From Pseudomonas entomophila L48 (lineage in GTDB: Bacteria > Pseudomonadota > Gammaproteobacteria > Pseudomonadales > Pseudomonadaceae): a stretch of 64,000 bases of DNA. The first letter of the stretch is position 1. Each line of letters opens with the position of its first letter. The DNA lies in contig NC_008027.1 of assembly GCF_000026105.1 (NCBI RefSeq), forward strand, positions 1,690,001 through 1,754,000, in the 5' to 3' direction. Both the position numbers and the translations under genes were made by a program. The notes beneath the pieces are model-generated. The model did not search any database, was not told the DNA's origin, and saw only the letters and a list, made by a program, of their open reading frames with translations. This document shows, piece after piece, positions 1 to 9,053 of this stretch.

Positions 1-1
1 G

Positions 2-892
2 ACGGTGGGGCAGTTGTTCGATGCCTGGCAGCGTGGCGATGTGGTGCAGTACAACCTGACCCTGGTCGAAGGCTGGACCTTCCGCCAGGTGCGCGCCGCA
101 GTGGCCAGGCACGAAAAAATCAAGCACACCCTGGACGGCCTGTCCGACGTCGAGGTGATGGACAAGCTGGGGCACACGGGAGTGTTCCCCGAAGGCCGGT
201 TCTTCCCCGACACCTACCGCTTCGTGCGTGGCATGAGCGATGTCGAACTGCTGCAGCAGGCATACATGCGCCTGGACGAAGTGCTGGCCAAGGAGTGGGC
301 TGAGCGCACCACCGACCTGCCGTACCGTGACCCCTACCAGGCGCTGATCATGGCCTCGCTGGTGGAGAAGGAGACCGGTATTCCCCAGGAGCGCGGGCAG
401 ATTGCCGGCGTGTTCGTGCGCCGCATGCGCCTGGGCATGATGCTGCAGACCGACCCGACGGTGATCTACGGCATGGGCGAACGCTACAACGGCAAGATCA
501 CCCGTGCCGACCTGCGCGAGCCGACCCCTTACAACACTTACACCATGACCGGGCTGCCTCCGACGCCGATCGCCATGGTCGGCCGCGAGGCCATCCATGC
601 CGCACTGAACCCGAGCGACGGCAGCAGCCTGTATTTCGTCGCACGTGGCGACGGCAGTCATGTGTTCTCCGACGATCTGGATGACCACAACAGCGCGGTG
701 CGCGAGTTCCAGCTCAAGCGCCGTGCCGATTACCGCTCCAGCCCGGCGCCGCAAGGGCAGCCGCCCGCCAGCGAGTCGACGGCGCCCGGCGATACCGAGC
801 CAGAGGGCGTGGAGCCGGCGCCCGCGAGCGAACCCGCAGCCCCTGCCGATCAATCCGTGCCAGCCGATACGCCGGCACCCGACAAACAGTAA
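2..892 (+). CDS. mltG: Endolytic murein transglycosylase MltG, 3' part
   Basis: MltG is an inner-membrane lytic transglycosylase that cuts nascent peptidoglycan and so helps set glycan strand length. The window opens inside the gene, so the N-terminal membrane anchor is missing. The visible part is the YceG domain, with the segments VFPEGRFFPDTYRF, ASLVEKETG (holding the catalytic Glu) and LQTDPTVIYGMG. The last 50 or so residues are Pro/Ala/Glu-rich low complexity, a C-terminal tail longer than the E. coli protein has. It lies 9 bp upstream of tmk, an order typical of Pseudomonas. Family call is firm; the start lies outside the window. Confidence 0.95.
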   Translation, partial: TVGQLFDAWQRGDVVQYNLTLVEGWTFRQVRAAVARHEKIKHTLDGLSDVEVMDKLGHTGVFPEGRFFPDTYRFVRGMSDVELLQQAYMRLDEVLAKEWAERTTDLPYRDPYQALIMASLVEKETGIPQERGQIAGVFVRRMRLGMMLQTDPTVIYGMGERYNGKITRADLREPTPYNTYTMTGLPPTPIAMVGREAIHAALNPSDGSSLYFVARGDGSHVFSDDLDDHNSAVREFQLKRRADYRSSPAPQGQPPASESTAPGDTEPEGVEPAPASEPAAPADQSVPADTPAPDKQ

Positions 893-2513
<1,621 letters not shown>

Positions 2514-2545
2514 CTCCAACGTTCAATTCATATGTGTCTGTTGCC

Positions 2546-3328
2546 ATGCTCGTAGATTCCCATTGCCACCTCGACCGTCTTGACCTGAGCGCCCACCAGG
2601 GCTCCCTCGATGCCGCACTGCAAGCGGCGCGCGAGCGTGGGGTGGGGCATTTCCTGTGCATCGGCGTGAGCGCCGAGAACGCTGGCGCGGTGAAGGCGCT
2701 CAGTGAGCGCTATGCCGACGTGGACTGTTCGGTGGGCGTGCATCCGCTCGACCTGGCGCCGGGCGAGACGCCGGCCTTGGAGTGGCTGTTGCGCGAGCTC
2801 GCCCACCCGCATGTGGTGGCCATTGGCGAGACCGGGCTGGATTATCACTACGAGCCGGAGGCCGCCGAGTTGCAGCAGGCCTCGTTCCGCCTGCACCTGG
2901 AGGCCTCCCGCCAGACCGGCAAGCCGGTGATCGTGCACACCCGTGCGGCGCGCGCCGACACCCTGGCGCTGCTGCGCGAGGCGAACCTGCCCCAGGCCGG
3001 GGTACTGCACTGCTTCACCGAGGACTGGGACATGGCCAAGGCGGCGCTGGACCTGGGCTACTACATCTCGCTGTCGGGTATCGTCACCTTCCGCAATGCC
3101 GATGCATTGCGCGAGGTGGCCAGGCAGGTGCCGGTCGATCGCCTGCTGGTAGAGACCGACTCGCCGTACCTGGCGCCGATTCCGCACCGTGGCAAGCCGA
3201 ACCTGCCGCAGTACGTGCGGGAAGTGGCCGAGTATGTGGCGTCGTTGCGCGGGGTGAGCTACGAACAGTTGGCCGAGCAGACCACCGGCAACTTCAAGCG
3301 CCTGTTCCCGTTGGCCCGAGTGGCTTGA
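2546..3328 (+). CDS. TatD family metal-dependent deoxyribonuclease
   Basis: A TIM-barrel metallohydrolase of the TatD/YcfH group, which are DNases with possible roles in DNA repair. Metal ligands are visible in order: DSHCHLDRL at residues 4-12, GETGLDYHYEPE near 95, VIVHTRAA near 130, LHCFTEDW near 155 and VETDSPYLAP near 205. The length of 260 residues is standard. The ATG at 2546 is the only start that gives the family N-terminus MLVDSHCHLD; the longer open frame upstream overlaps holB. Likely the last gene of the mltG-tmk-holB-tatD operon. Substrate in the cell is not known from sequence. Confidence 0.92.
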   Translation: MLVDSHCHLDRLDLSAHQGSLDAALQAARERGVGHFLCIGVSAENAGAVKALSERYADVDCSVGVHPLDLAPGETPALEWLLRELAHPHVVAIGETGLDYHYEPEAAELQQASFRLHLEASRQTGKPVIVHTRAARADTLALLREANLPQAGVLHCFTEDWDMAKAALDLGYYISLSGIVTFRNADALREVARQVPVDRLLVETDSPYLAPIPHRGKPNLPQYVREVAEYVASLRGVSYEQLAEQTTGNFKRLFPLARVA

Positions 3329-3372
3329 GGTGGGGCGCTTGTGTATGGCTTGAAGCTGGAGTTGGTGTTGAG

Positions 3373-3570
3373 ATCGAGCGCCGCCCGCGCGGCGCATCGC
3401 GGATGAATCCGCTCCTACACGTTTGTTTCGGGCCAGTTATGTTGGGCGCCGCCCCGCCGGGCTCATGCCATGCGCGAAGGCTGGCAACCATGGCCTCACA
3501 GGAGCGGCACGTTGCAACGAATGTAGGAGCGGATTTATCCGCGATGCGTCGCGCGGGCGGCGCTTGATCT
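3373..3570. repeat. Inverted REP pair enclosing about 100 bp
   Basis: Two copies of a REP palindrome in opposite orientation: 3373-3419 (reading ATCGAGCGCC to CTCCTACAC) and 3522-3570 (reverse complement with small changes). Both carry the TAGGAGCGGAT core plus an extension GCCGCCCGCGCGGCG that most REPs in this window lack. The 100 bp between them shows no ORF or other signal. It lies just after the tatD stop and may end transcription or protect mRNA 3' ends. Confidence 0.8.
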
Positions 3571-3619
3571 GGAGCGCGCCAGAAAACGCTCGGCAAGCAC
3601 CCGCGTCCCCTTCCCGGGC

Positions 3620-3654
3620 AAAAAAAACCCGGGTTCTGGGGGGGGAATCCGGGT
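3620..3654 (-). terminator. Rho-independent terminator of the small RNA
   Basis: Minus strand: a 7-bp stem AACCCGG/CCGGGTT around a C-rich loop, followed by an uninterrupted run of eight T. It is the strongest terminator shape in this intergenic region and could also end transcription of the aminotransferase gene upstream. Confidence 0.8.
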
Positions 3655-3739
3655 TAAGACCATTAGGAGTAAAACAAAGGCACACGGTCCCTGGGCACCT
3701 TTATCAGCGCGCCACTTGGGGGGGATGCGCCGCGCCAAC
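3620..3739 (-). ncRNA. rgsA: Probable RgsA-like small RNA
   Basis: A compact transcription unit lies between tatD and the next gene. On the minus strand an extended -10, CCAATACTT (complement of 3745-3753), resembles the RpoS-type -10 (CTATACT). About 120 nt later comes a strong intrinsic terminator: AACCCGG (3648-3654) pairs with CCGGGTT (3626-3632), followed by eight T. No ORF with a ribosome-binding site lies inside. In P. aeruginosa the RpoS-dependent RgsA RNA (about 120 nt) sits next to the tatD homologue, so position, size and promoter type agree. The RNA identity is inferred from context, not from alignment; ends are approximate. Confidence 0.6.
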
Positions 3740-3744
3740 ACTTC

Positions 3745-3753
3745 AAGTATTGG
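3745..3753 (-). promoter_or_regulatory. RpoS-like -10 element of the small RNA
   Basis: The minus-strand sequence CCAATACTT has the AATACT hexamer with a C two bases upstream, as in sigma-S promoters. No convincing -35 (TTGACA) is present at 17 bp, which also fits sigma-S. It lies 6-14 nt before the inferred start of the small RNA. Confidence 0.45.
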
Positions 3754-3830
3754 CCAGGATTGGCGCGCTGCCAGCGTGTGTTGATCGTTTTTTAAACAGA
3801 TTTGGAATACGTCTTGATTCCATAACGCAT

Positions 3831-4964
3831 TCATCGCATTGCAATATGGCGGACCTGACGCAATGCTTCGTCGATATGGTGTTGATCGGTGTAGAAGTGT
3901 GGGGAAAAACGCACGCCGGGGCCGCGTACCGCGCAGATCACCCCGTCAGCGCTCAGCGTTCGATAAATGTCGGCATTGGCGTGGCCTTCCAGGCTGAACG
4001 TTACGATGCCCGCCCGTCGTTCAGGGGCATTCGGGCTGTGCAGACGCACGCCGGGTAGGGTGGCCAGCCCCTGGTGCAATTGCTCCACCCTTAGCGCCAA
4101 CTGTTCGGCGACCACACTCATGCCCACTTCCTCCAGCAGTGACAAGCTGGCCTCCAGTACACTGGCGCCTAGCATGTTCGGGCTGCCGGGTTCGAAGCGC
4201 CTGGCGCTGCGGGCCGGCTGCCAGTCGCGGCGCTCGAAATCGCCCAGGTGTTCGAGCATATGCCAGCCATAGGCGTTCAGCTTGAGCTGCTTGCGCAGTT
4301 CTCCTCGGCAGTAGAACACTGCCAGGCCCTCGGGGCCGAGCATCCACTTGTGGCCGTCGGCCATGGCGAAGTCGCACTGGTAGCGCTGCACATCGAAGGG
4401 CAGGGCACCGACTTGCTGGATAGCGTCCACGCAGAACAGCACGCCACGGCTGCGGCATCCCTCGCCGAGGCGCGCCAGGTCCAGGCGCAGGCCGCTGCCG
4501 AACTGCACGGCGCTGATTGCCAGCAAGCGTGCCTGGGGGCCGCAGGCGTTCAACAACGCGGCTTCGGGGTCTTCGCCGGCCAGGCTCACTTCCAGCACTT
4601 CGACGCCGCGCTCGGCCAGGGCCTGCCAGACCACGCGGTTGGAAGGAAACTCCTCGTCACTGATGATCACCTGGTCACCGGGCTGCCAATCCAGGCCGAA
4701 AGCAACCAGCGACAGGGCTTGGGAGGTGTTGCCAACCAGGGCGATGTCACCGGTGGTCGGGGCGTTGAGCAGGCGTGCCAGGCGCTCGCGCAAGCGCCGC
4801 TCGGTGGCGAGCCAGGCCGGATATTCACGGGCCCCCAGGTGTACGTTGTCGCGGGCGAAGCGTGCGACGGCCTCGCTGGCCCGGCGCGGCCACGGGGCGA
4901 TGGCGGCGTGGTTCAGGTAACACAGGCCCGGTGCCTGGTCGAACTCATCAAGAAACATAGACAT
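3831..4964 (-). CDS. PLP-dependent class V aminotransferase family protein
   Basis: A cysteine-desulfurase/serine-transaminase-fold enzyme. The Schiff-base lysine is in ADGHKWMLGPEG near residue 205 and the cofactor-binding VDAIQQVGALP lies before it. N-terminal FDQAPGLCYLNHAA and C-terminal GVRFSPHFYT match the isopenicillin-N-epimerase-like subgroup. The start at 4964 (MSMFLDEF) is preferred over the longer open frame because the extra residues run into the divergent promoter. No conserved active-site Cys loop as in IscS/SufS is evident, so sulfur transfer is not supported. The substrate is unknown. It stands alone, divergent from a TetR regulator 73 bp away, which may or may not control it. 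Confidence 0.8.
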   Translation of the reverse strand: MSMFLDEFDQAPGLCYLNHAAIAPWPRRASEAVARFARDNVHLGAREYPAWLATERRLRERLARLLNAPTTGDIALVGNTSQALSLVAFGLDWQPGDQVIISDEEFPSNRVVWQALAERGVEVLEVSLAGEDPEAALLNACGPQARLLAISAVQFGSGLRLDLARLGEGCRSRGVLFCVDAIQQVGALPFDVQRYQCDFAMADGHKWMLGPEGLAVFYCRGELRKQLKLNAYGWHMLEHLGDFERRDWQPARSARRFEPGSPNMLGASVLEASLSLLEEVGMSVVAEQLALRVEQLHQGLATLPGVRLHSPNAPERRAGIVTFSLEGHANADIYRTLSADGVICAVRGPGVRFSPHFYTDQHHIDEALRQVRHIAMR

Positions 4965-5037
4965 GGTTGGAAGATCCGTGCAATTTGCCGCCACTTAGGC
5001 ATAATAAACCGCTTCGATTGTCATCCCAGTCCTTCCT

Positions 5038-5673
5038 ATGCAGAAAGAACCTCGTAAGGTCCGTGAGTTTCGTCGTCGTGAGCAAGAGATCCTCGACACC
5101 GCGCTCAAGCTGTTTCTCGAACAAGGTGAAGACAGTGTCACCGTCGAGATGATCGCCGACGCCGTGGGCATCGGCAAAGGCACGATCTACAAGCACTTCA
5201 AGTCCAAGGCGGAGATCTACCTGCGCCTGATGCTCGACTACGAGCGCGATCTGAACGAGCTGTTGCATTCGGCTGATGTCGACCGCGACAAGGAAGCCCT
5301 GTCGCGTGCCTACTTCGAGTTCCGCATGCGCGATCCGCAGCGTTACCGGTTGTTCGACCGCCTGGAAGAGAAGGTGGTCAAGGGTAACCAGGTGCCGGAA
5401 ATGGTCGAGCAGTTGCACAGCATCCGCGCCTCCAACTTCGATCGCCTGACGCAGTTGATCAAGGGCCGGATCAGCGAAGGCAAGCTCGAGGACGTACCGC
5501 CGTACTTCCACTATTGCGCTGCCTGGGCGTTGGTCCATGGCGCTGTCGCGCTGTACCACTCACCGTTCTGGAGCAATGTGCTCGAGGATCAGGAAGGTTT
5601 CTTCCAGTTCCTGATGGATATCGGCGTGCGTATGGGCAACAAGCGCAAGCGCGACCCGGAAGCCGCGAACTAA
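5038..5673 (+). CDS. TetR/AcrR family transcriptional regulator
   Basis: A 211-residue one-domain regulator. The N-terminal helix-turn-helix covers residues 12-60, with ILDTALKLFLEQG and IADAVGIGKGTIYKHFKSK matching the TetR_N pattern. The C-terminal ligand-binding half (YRLFDRLEEKVVKGNQ, FHYCAAWALVHGAVALYHSPFW) gives no ligand clue. The start is a clear ATG after CCTTCCT and gives the usual length. It is followed by a hairpin with a T-rich flank, so it probably forms its own unit. Target genes are unknown; the divergent aminotransferase is the nearest candidate. Confidence 0.88.
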   Translation: MQKEPRKVREFRRREQEILDTALKLFLEQGEDSVTVEMIADAVGIGKGTIYKHFKSKAEIYLRLMLDYERDLNELLHSADVDRDKEALSRAYFEFRMRDPQRYRLFDRLEEKVVKGNQVPEMVEQLHSIRASNFDRLTQLIKGRISEGKLEDVPPYFHYCAAWALVHGAVALYHSPFWSNVLEDQEGFFQFLMDIGVRMGNKRKRDPEAAN

Positions 5674-5743
5674 AGCCCTTCAAAGGGTGCCCACTGTTCA
5701 TCGGTGGGCATCGCCTCTCCAAGGCTTCGCTTGGAAAGCTTGC

Positions 5744-5770
5744 AAAAACCTGATTTTTGAGTCAGGTTTT
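5744..5770 (+). terminator. Hairpin with T-run between TetR gene and moaA
   Basis: AAAACCTGA (5745-5753) pairs with TCAGGTTTT (5762-5770), with A-rich and T-rich flanks so it could work on either strand. Two further small hairpins precede it: TGCCCAC/GTGGGCA at about 5687-5710 and CCAAG/CTTGG at about 5719-5734. They lie in the roughly 130-bp region before moaA. Confidence 0.55.
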
Positions 5771-5802
5771 GACCGCCAGAATCTTCCATGCCGGAGTCAT
5801 CC

Positions 5803-6771
5803 ATGATCGTCGATCGTCAAGGCAGGCGCTTTCGCAACTTGCGCGTCAGCCTGACTGCTGCCTGCAACTATGCCTGCACGTATTGCGTGCCCGATGGCAA
5901 ACGCCTGGTGGCGGCGCAGGACGAGCTCACGGCGGATGCCTTGGCCCGGGGCGTGGCCTACCTGGTCGAGGCGGCGGGTATCGAGCGTTTGCGCATCACC
6001 GGCGGCGAGCCGCTGATCAGCCCGCGGCTGGAAGCGTTTCTCAAGGCTGTGGCGGGTCTGGGCCTGGAGGACATCAGCCTCACCACCAATGGCCAGCTGT
6101 TGTCGCGCAAATTGCCCTTGCTGCGCGAGGCCGGTATTCGCCGGCTCAATGTCTCCCTCGACACCCTCGATCCAGGCGCTTTTCGCAGTATTGCCCGGGG
6201 TGGCGACCTGGCCAGCGTGTTGGCTGGCATGGAGCAGGCCAGTGCCGCAGGCATGGCGATCAAGGTCAACATGGTGCCCATGCGCGGGCAGAACCTTGAC
6301 CAGGTAGTGCCGTTGCTCGACTACTGCCTGCAGCGCGGCTACGAGCTGCGTTTCATCGAGCTGATGCGCATGGGCCATCTGGCGCGTGACGGCAATGCCT
6401 TCCTGCAACAGTTCGTGGGTTTGGAACAGTTGTTGGCGTTGATCGGGCAATCCCATCGCTTCGAGCAGGCCCCCCGGCCGGTGGATGCGACGGCATTGCG
6501 TTATCACATTCCTGGGAAGGGGCACTTTGGTGTGATCGCCAACGAGAGCGTACCGTTCTGCCGTGCCTGTTCGCGGCTGCGCCTGTCGTCCACCGGTTGG
6601 TTGCATGGCTGCCTGTCGTCGAGTAGCCGTCACTTTGTCGGCGACCTGCTCGACAAGCCTCGTCACCAAGCGTTGCCAGCCCTGCAGCGTTTGCTGGTCA
6701 AGGCCCTGGCGGACAAGCAGGACATAGCGTTTTCCGGCGATGTGATGGTAATGAAGGTGATTGGCGGCTGA
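5803..6771 (+). CDS. moaA: GTP 3',8-cyclase MoaA (molybdenum cofactor synthesis)
   Basis: A radical-SAM enzyme that starts molybdopterin synthesis by rearranging GTP. The N-terminal cluster motif CNYACTYC is at residues 20-27 and the GGEP SAM motif is in RITGGEPLISP near residue 67. The C-terminal second cluster has CRACSRLRLSSTGWLHGC, and the protein ends in the functional GG dipeptide (KVIGG). The ATG at 5803 gives the usual N-terminus MIVDRQGRRFRNLR; an in-frame ATG 15 bp upstream is possible. Length is 322 residues. It is the first gene of a likely operon with the lipoprotein gene at 6838. No other moa genes are nearby. Confidence 0.92.
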   Translation: MIVDRQGRRFRNLRVSLTAACNYACTYCVPDGKRLVAAQDELTADALARGVAYLVEAAGIERLRITGGEPLISPRLEAFLKAVAGLGLEDISLTTNGQLLSRKLPLLREAGIRRLNVSLDTLDPGAFRSIARGGDLASVLAGMEQASAAGMAIKVNMVPMRGQNLDQVVPLLDYCLQRGYELRFIELMRMGHLARDGNAFLQQFVGLEQLLALIGQSHRFEQAPRPVDATALRYHIPGKGHFGVIANESVPFCRACSRLRLSSTGWLHGCLSSSSRHFVGDLLDKPRHQALPALQRLLVKALADKQDIAFSGDVMVMKVIGG

Positions 6772-6837
6772 CTCTGGCGCAGATTCTGCATCTGGCGGCT
6801 ATTCGCCGGTTTTTCGTCACCGGCCTCTGGAGGAAAG

Positions 6838-7443
6838 ATGCGTAGCCTGGTCTTGCTGCTGGCGCTGATGGCGTTGGGTGGCTGCATGAATGTCAGTGAT
6901 ATGGGCGAGGGTGTGCGGTATCACATGAGTGACGCTGGCCTGCTGGATCACAGTGACACCACCCGGACCCTGTCGATCCGCCTGCAGCCCGATTCGTTCA
7001 TCTTCATCGGCCAGGGCGCGTTCGTGCCGCCGGGCAAAGGGCCGGTGCCACGCCAGAATGTGGTGGCCGAGGAAGCCTTCAAGAGCTTTGTCGAGTACTT
7101 CCCGCTGGTGCGCCGCGCCCAAGGGCCGTTGGGCCTGGAGGACGCGATTGCCGAGGCCCGCTCGGTCGGCGCCGACTATGTGCTTTATACCCGTTTCGCG
7201 CGTACCGACGACCGGATCGGTAACGGTGACGAGTGGTATGACGAACAGGCCGTCGATCGCCTGGGTTGGGACGACGGCGTGGTGCAGATGATGCTCATCG
7301 AGACCAGCACCCGTTACTTGATTGATACCGCCCGCATCAAGAGCCGTGGCGGTTTGTTGACGTTCCACGACAACACGCCGCAGGATTTGCTTGCAGCGCC
7401 AATGCGCGAGTACGCTCGTAGTCTCCTGGGCATGAGCCGCTGA
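6838..7443 (+). CDS. DUF4823 family lipoprotein
   Basis: A 201-residue predicted lipoprotein. The signal peptide MRSLVLLLALMALGGC ends in a lipobox LGGC, so the protein would be lipidated at Cys16; residue Met17 after the Cys argues for outer-membrane sorting. The rest matches the DUF4823 pattern (early Tyr/His-rich segment, then EEAFKSFVEYFPLVRRA and LEDAIAEARSVGADYVLYTR). It has a good GGAGG site upstream. It lies 66 bp after moaA and 11 bp before the DUF1285 gene, so the three may be cotranscribed. Function is unknown. Confidence 0.82.
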   Translation: MRSLVLLLALMALGGCMNVSDMGEGVRYHMSDAGLLDHSDTTRTLSIRLQPDSFIFIGQGAFVPPGKGPVPRQNVVAEEAFKSFVEYFPLVRRAQGPLGLEDAIAEARSVGADYVLYTRFARTDDRIGNGDEWYDEQAVDRLGWDDGVVQMMLIETSTRYLIDTARIKSRGGLLTFHDNTPQDLLAAPMREYARSLLGMSR

Positions 7444-7454
7444 GCGAGCGTGAA

Positions 7455-8015
7455 ATGAACGATTCCGGCAAGGCCAACGACCTGTTGGCGCAGATTCCCG
7501 CGCACAAGGGGTTGCCCCCGGTGCATCTGTGGAACCCGGATTTCTGTGGCGATATCGACATGCGCATCGCCCGGGATGGCACCTGGTATTACTTGGGGAC
7601 GCCGATCGGGCGCAAGCCGATGGTGCGGTTGTTCTCCACGATCATCCGTCGGGATGGGGAAGACTATTTCCTGGTCACGCCGGTGGAGAAGGTCGGGATT
7701 CGTGTCGATGACGCGCCCTTTGTCGCTGTACTGCTGGATGTGCAGGGTGCTGGTGAGCAGCAGGTGCTGCGGTTTACCAGCAATGTCGATGACCAGGTCG
7801 AGGCTGGCCCGGACAATCCGCTGCGCGTTGAACTCGATCCTGTCACCCTTGAGCCTTCACCCTATGTGCTGATGCGCACCAATCTCGAAGCGCTGATTCA
7901 CCGCAATGTGTTCTATCAGTTGGTGGAGCTGGCGGTGCCGCGGGTGATTGATGGGGAAGAGTGGCTTGGGGTTTGGAGCCGGGGTGTGTTCTATCCGATT
8001 GGGCGCAGTGCCTGA
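7455..8015 (+). CDS. DUF1285 domain protein
   Basis: A soluble 186-residue protein of the DUF1285 family. Characteristic stretches are PPVHLWNPDFCGDIDMRIA near residue 20, DGTWYYLGTPIGRKPMVRLFS near 40 and EDYFLVTPVEKVGI near 70. It has no signal peptide or membrane segment. The start codon follows a GAGCGTGAA stretch and begins 11 bp after the lipoprotein stop. The family is common in proteobacteria and has no established cellular role, so none is proposed here. Confidence 0.85.
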   Translation: MNDSGKANDLLAQIPAHKGLPPVHLWNPDFCGDIDMRIARDGTWYYLGTPIGRKPMVRLFSTIIRRDGEDYFLVTPVEKVGIRVDDAPFVAVLLDVQGAGEQQVLRFTSNVDDQVEAGPDNPLRVELDPVTLEPSPYVLMRTNLEALIHRNVFYQLVELAVPRVIDGEEWLGVWSRGVFYPIGRSA

Positions 8016-8147
8016 TACTTGTTTCTCGGGTTTGGCTGCCAGTTTATTCATAGCCTCTCGATAATCAATTTGTAACGCTGGCGCAAAGCCAAAGCCTATT
8101 TGGTCTCCATGGTTCTATGCATATCCATTTGCAATAGCGACTTGAAG

Positions 8148-8422
8148 TCACCTTTCCGCCCTTACGGCGGGTTACTTTTGGTCTTGGCCAAAAGTAACCA
8201 AAAGCCGCTCGCTCCATCATACGGCCCTCCGCTACGCTCCGGGTCCCTTCGCTCCGGCGCCTTCCAGGCCCGCGCGGCCTACGACTTGCTGCGCAAGTCT
8301 ACATCTCGCGCCTTCGGCTAACGCCGAAGGGTGCTGCGCACCTGGCCCTCCAGACGCCTGCGCTCAGCCTCCTGAAGTCGCGAAGTTACGGGCGGCGCCT
8401 GGACTGGCGCAGCTGTCGCTAG
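8148..8422 (+). repeat. Intergenic element, copy A (about 275 bp)
   Basis: Nearly identical to 32282-32555 and related at its ends to the opposite-strand copy 32923-33190. It opens with TCACCTTTCCGCCCTTACGG, continues into a perfect 12-bp hairpin (8170-8181 with 8188-8199, loop TCTTGG), then CGCTCGCTCCATCATACGGC, and ends near GCAGCTGTCGCTAG. Similarity extends weakly upstream (GCATATCCATTTGC at about 8116). A 73-residue frame inside it has no ribosome-binding site and is not called a gene. The flanks (8016-8147 and 8423-8626) show nothing further. Confidence 0.85.
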
Positions 8423-8626
8423 CTGACGGTGCGGCTAACCTCCTGATCGCCAAAGCCAAAGCCACCTATGGGGCATGTTCCTGGGATCTGGCTATTTGGT
8501 TGGGTTGGCTAGCAGTACCATGGCGCGAGCAGCCAATCGGCCCCCCGCTTTTTCTCCAAATTGGCCATTTGTCCCTCGCTACCCTGGGCTTAACCTGCTG
8601 GCATACACACCACAGGAGAAGCACTC

Positions 8627-9040
8627 ATGCGATCTATCCGCCTCCCCATTGCCCTGCTGGCACTAGGCCTGCTGGCACCGATCTCGACCACTTGGGCCCA
8701 CGGTGACAAACCCGATCAGGTCAAGATCCTCCAGGAACAACTCCCCACCAACGCTCCGGGCAAGAAAGCCGTGATGCTGACGGTCAGCTACGCTCCTGGT
8801 CAGGCGTCGCCTGCCCATCAGCACCCGGGGGCGGTCATGGCCTACGTTCTGGAAGGGGCGGTGACATCGAAACTCAACGACGAGTCGGAGAAGACCTACA
8901 AGGCCGGAGAGTTCTGGTATGAGGCGCCCGGCACCGTGCACAGCGTTTCACGCAATGCCAGCAAGACCCAGCCAGCCAAGCTGCTGGTATGGAGCCTGGT
9001 GGACGAGGGGCGGCCAGTGACCGAGCCCCTGTCCCGTTAA
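8627..9040 (+). CDS. Secreted cupin domain protein
   Basis: A 137-residue protein with an N-terminal signal peptide (MRSIRLPIALLALGLLAPIS, cut probably after TTWA) and one cupin barrel. The cupin metal-site pattern is visible as SPAHQHPGAVMAYVLEGAV (two His and the expected Glu) and the second motif as YEAPGTVHSVS. Start is supported by ACAGGAGAAG upstream. It would act in the periplasm; small cupins of this kind bind a metal, but the ligand or reaction cannot be told. It is convergent with the deaminase gene, 13 bp away. Confidence 0.82.
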   Translation: MRSIRLPIALLALGLLAPISTTWAHGDKPDQVKILQEQLPTNAPGKKAVMLTVSYAPGQASPAHQHPGAVMAYVLEGAVTSKLNDESEKTYKAGEFWYEAPGTVHSVSRNASKTQPAKLLVWSLVDEGRPVTEPLSR

Positions 9041-9053
9041 GCGATCGCAGGCG

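Noticed and set aside
3423..4058. A 211-residue plus-strand frame over the REP, the small RNA and the aminotransferase end
   Set aside because: It crosses a REP and a terminator and shows no protein-like features.
5674..5802. Molybdenum cofactor riboswitch before moaA
   Set aside because: The leader has three small hairpins, but I cannot match the conserved core of the known motif, and the last hairpin looks like a terminator of the TetR gene.
8100..8321. A 73-residue frame within intergenic copy A
   Set aside because: It lies mostly in repeated non-coding sequence; the same repeat at 32282 does not keep the frame because of the one-base shortening in each hairpin arm.
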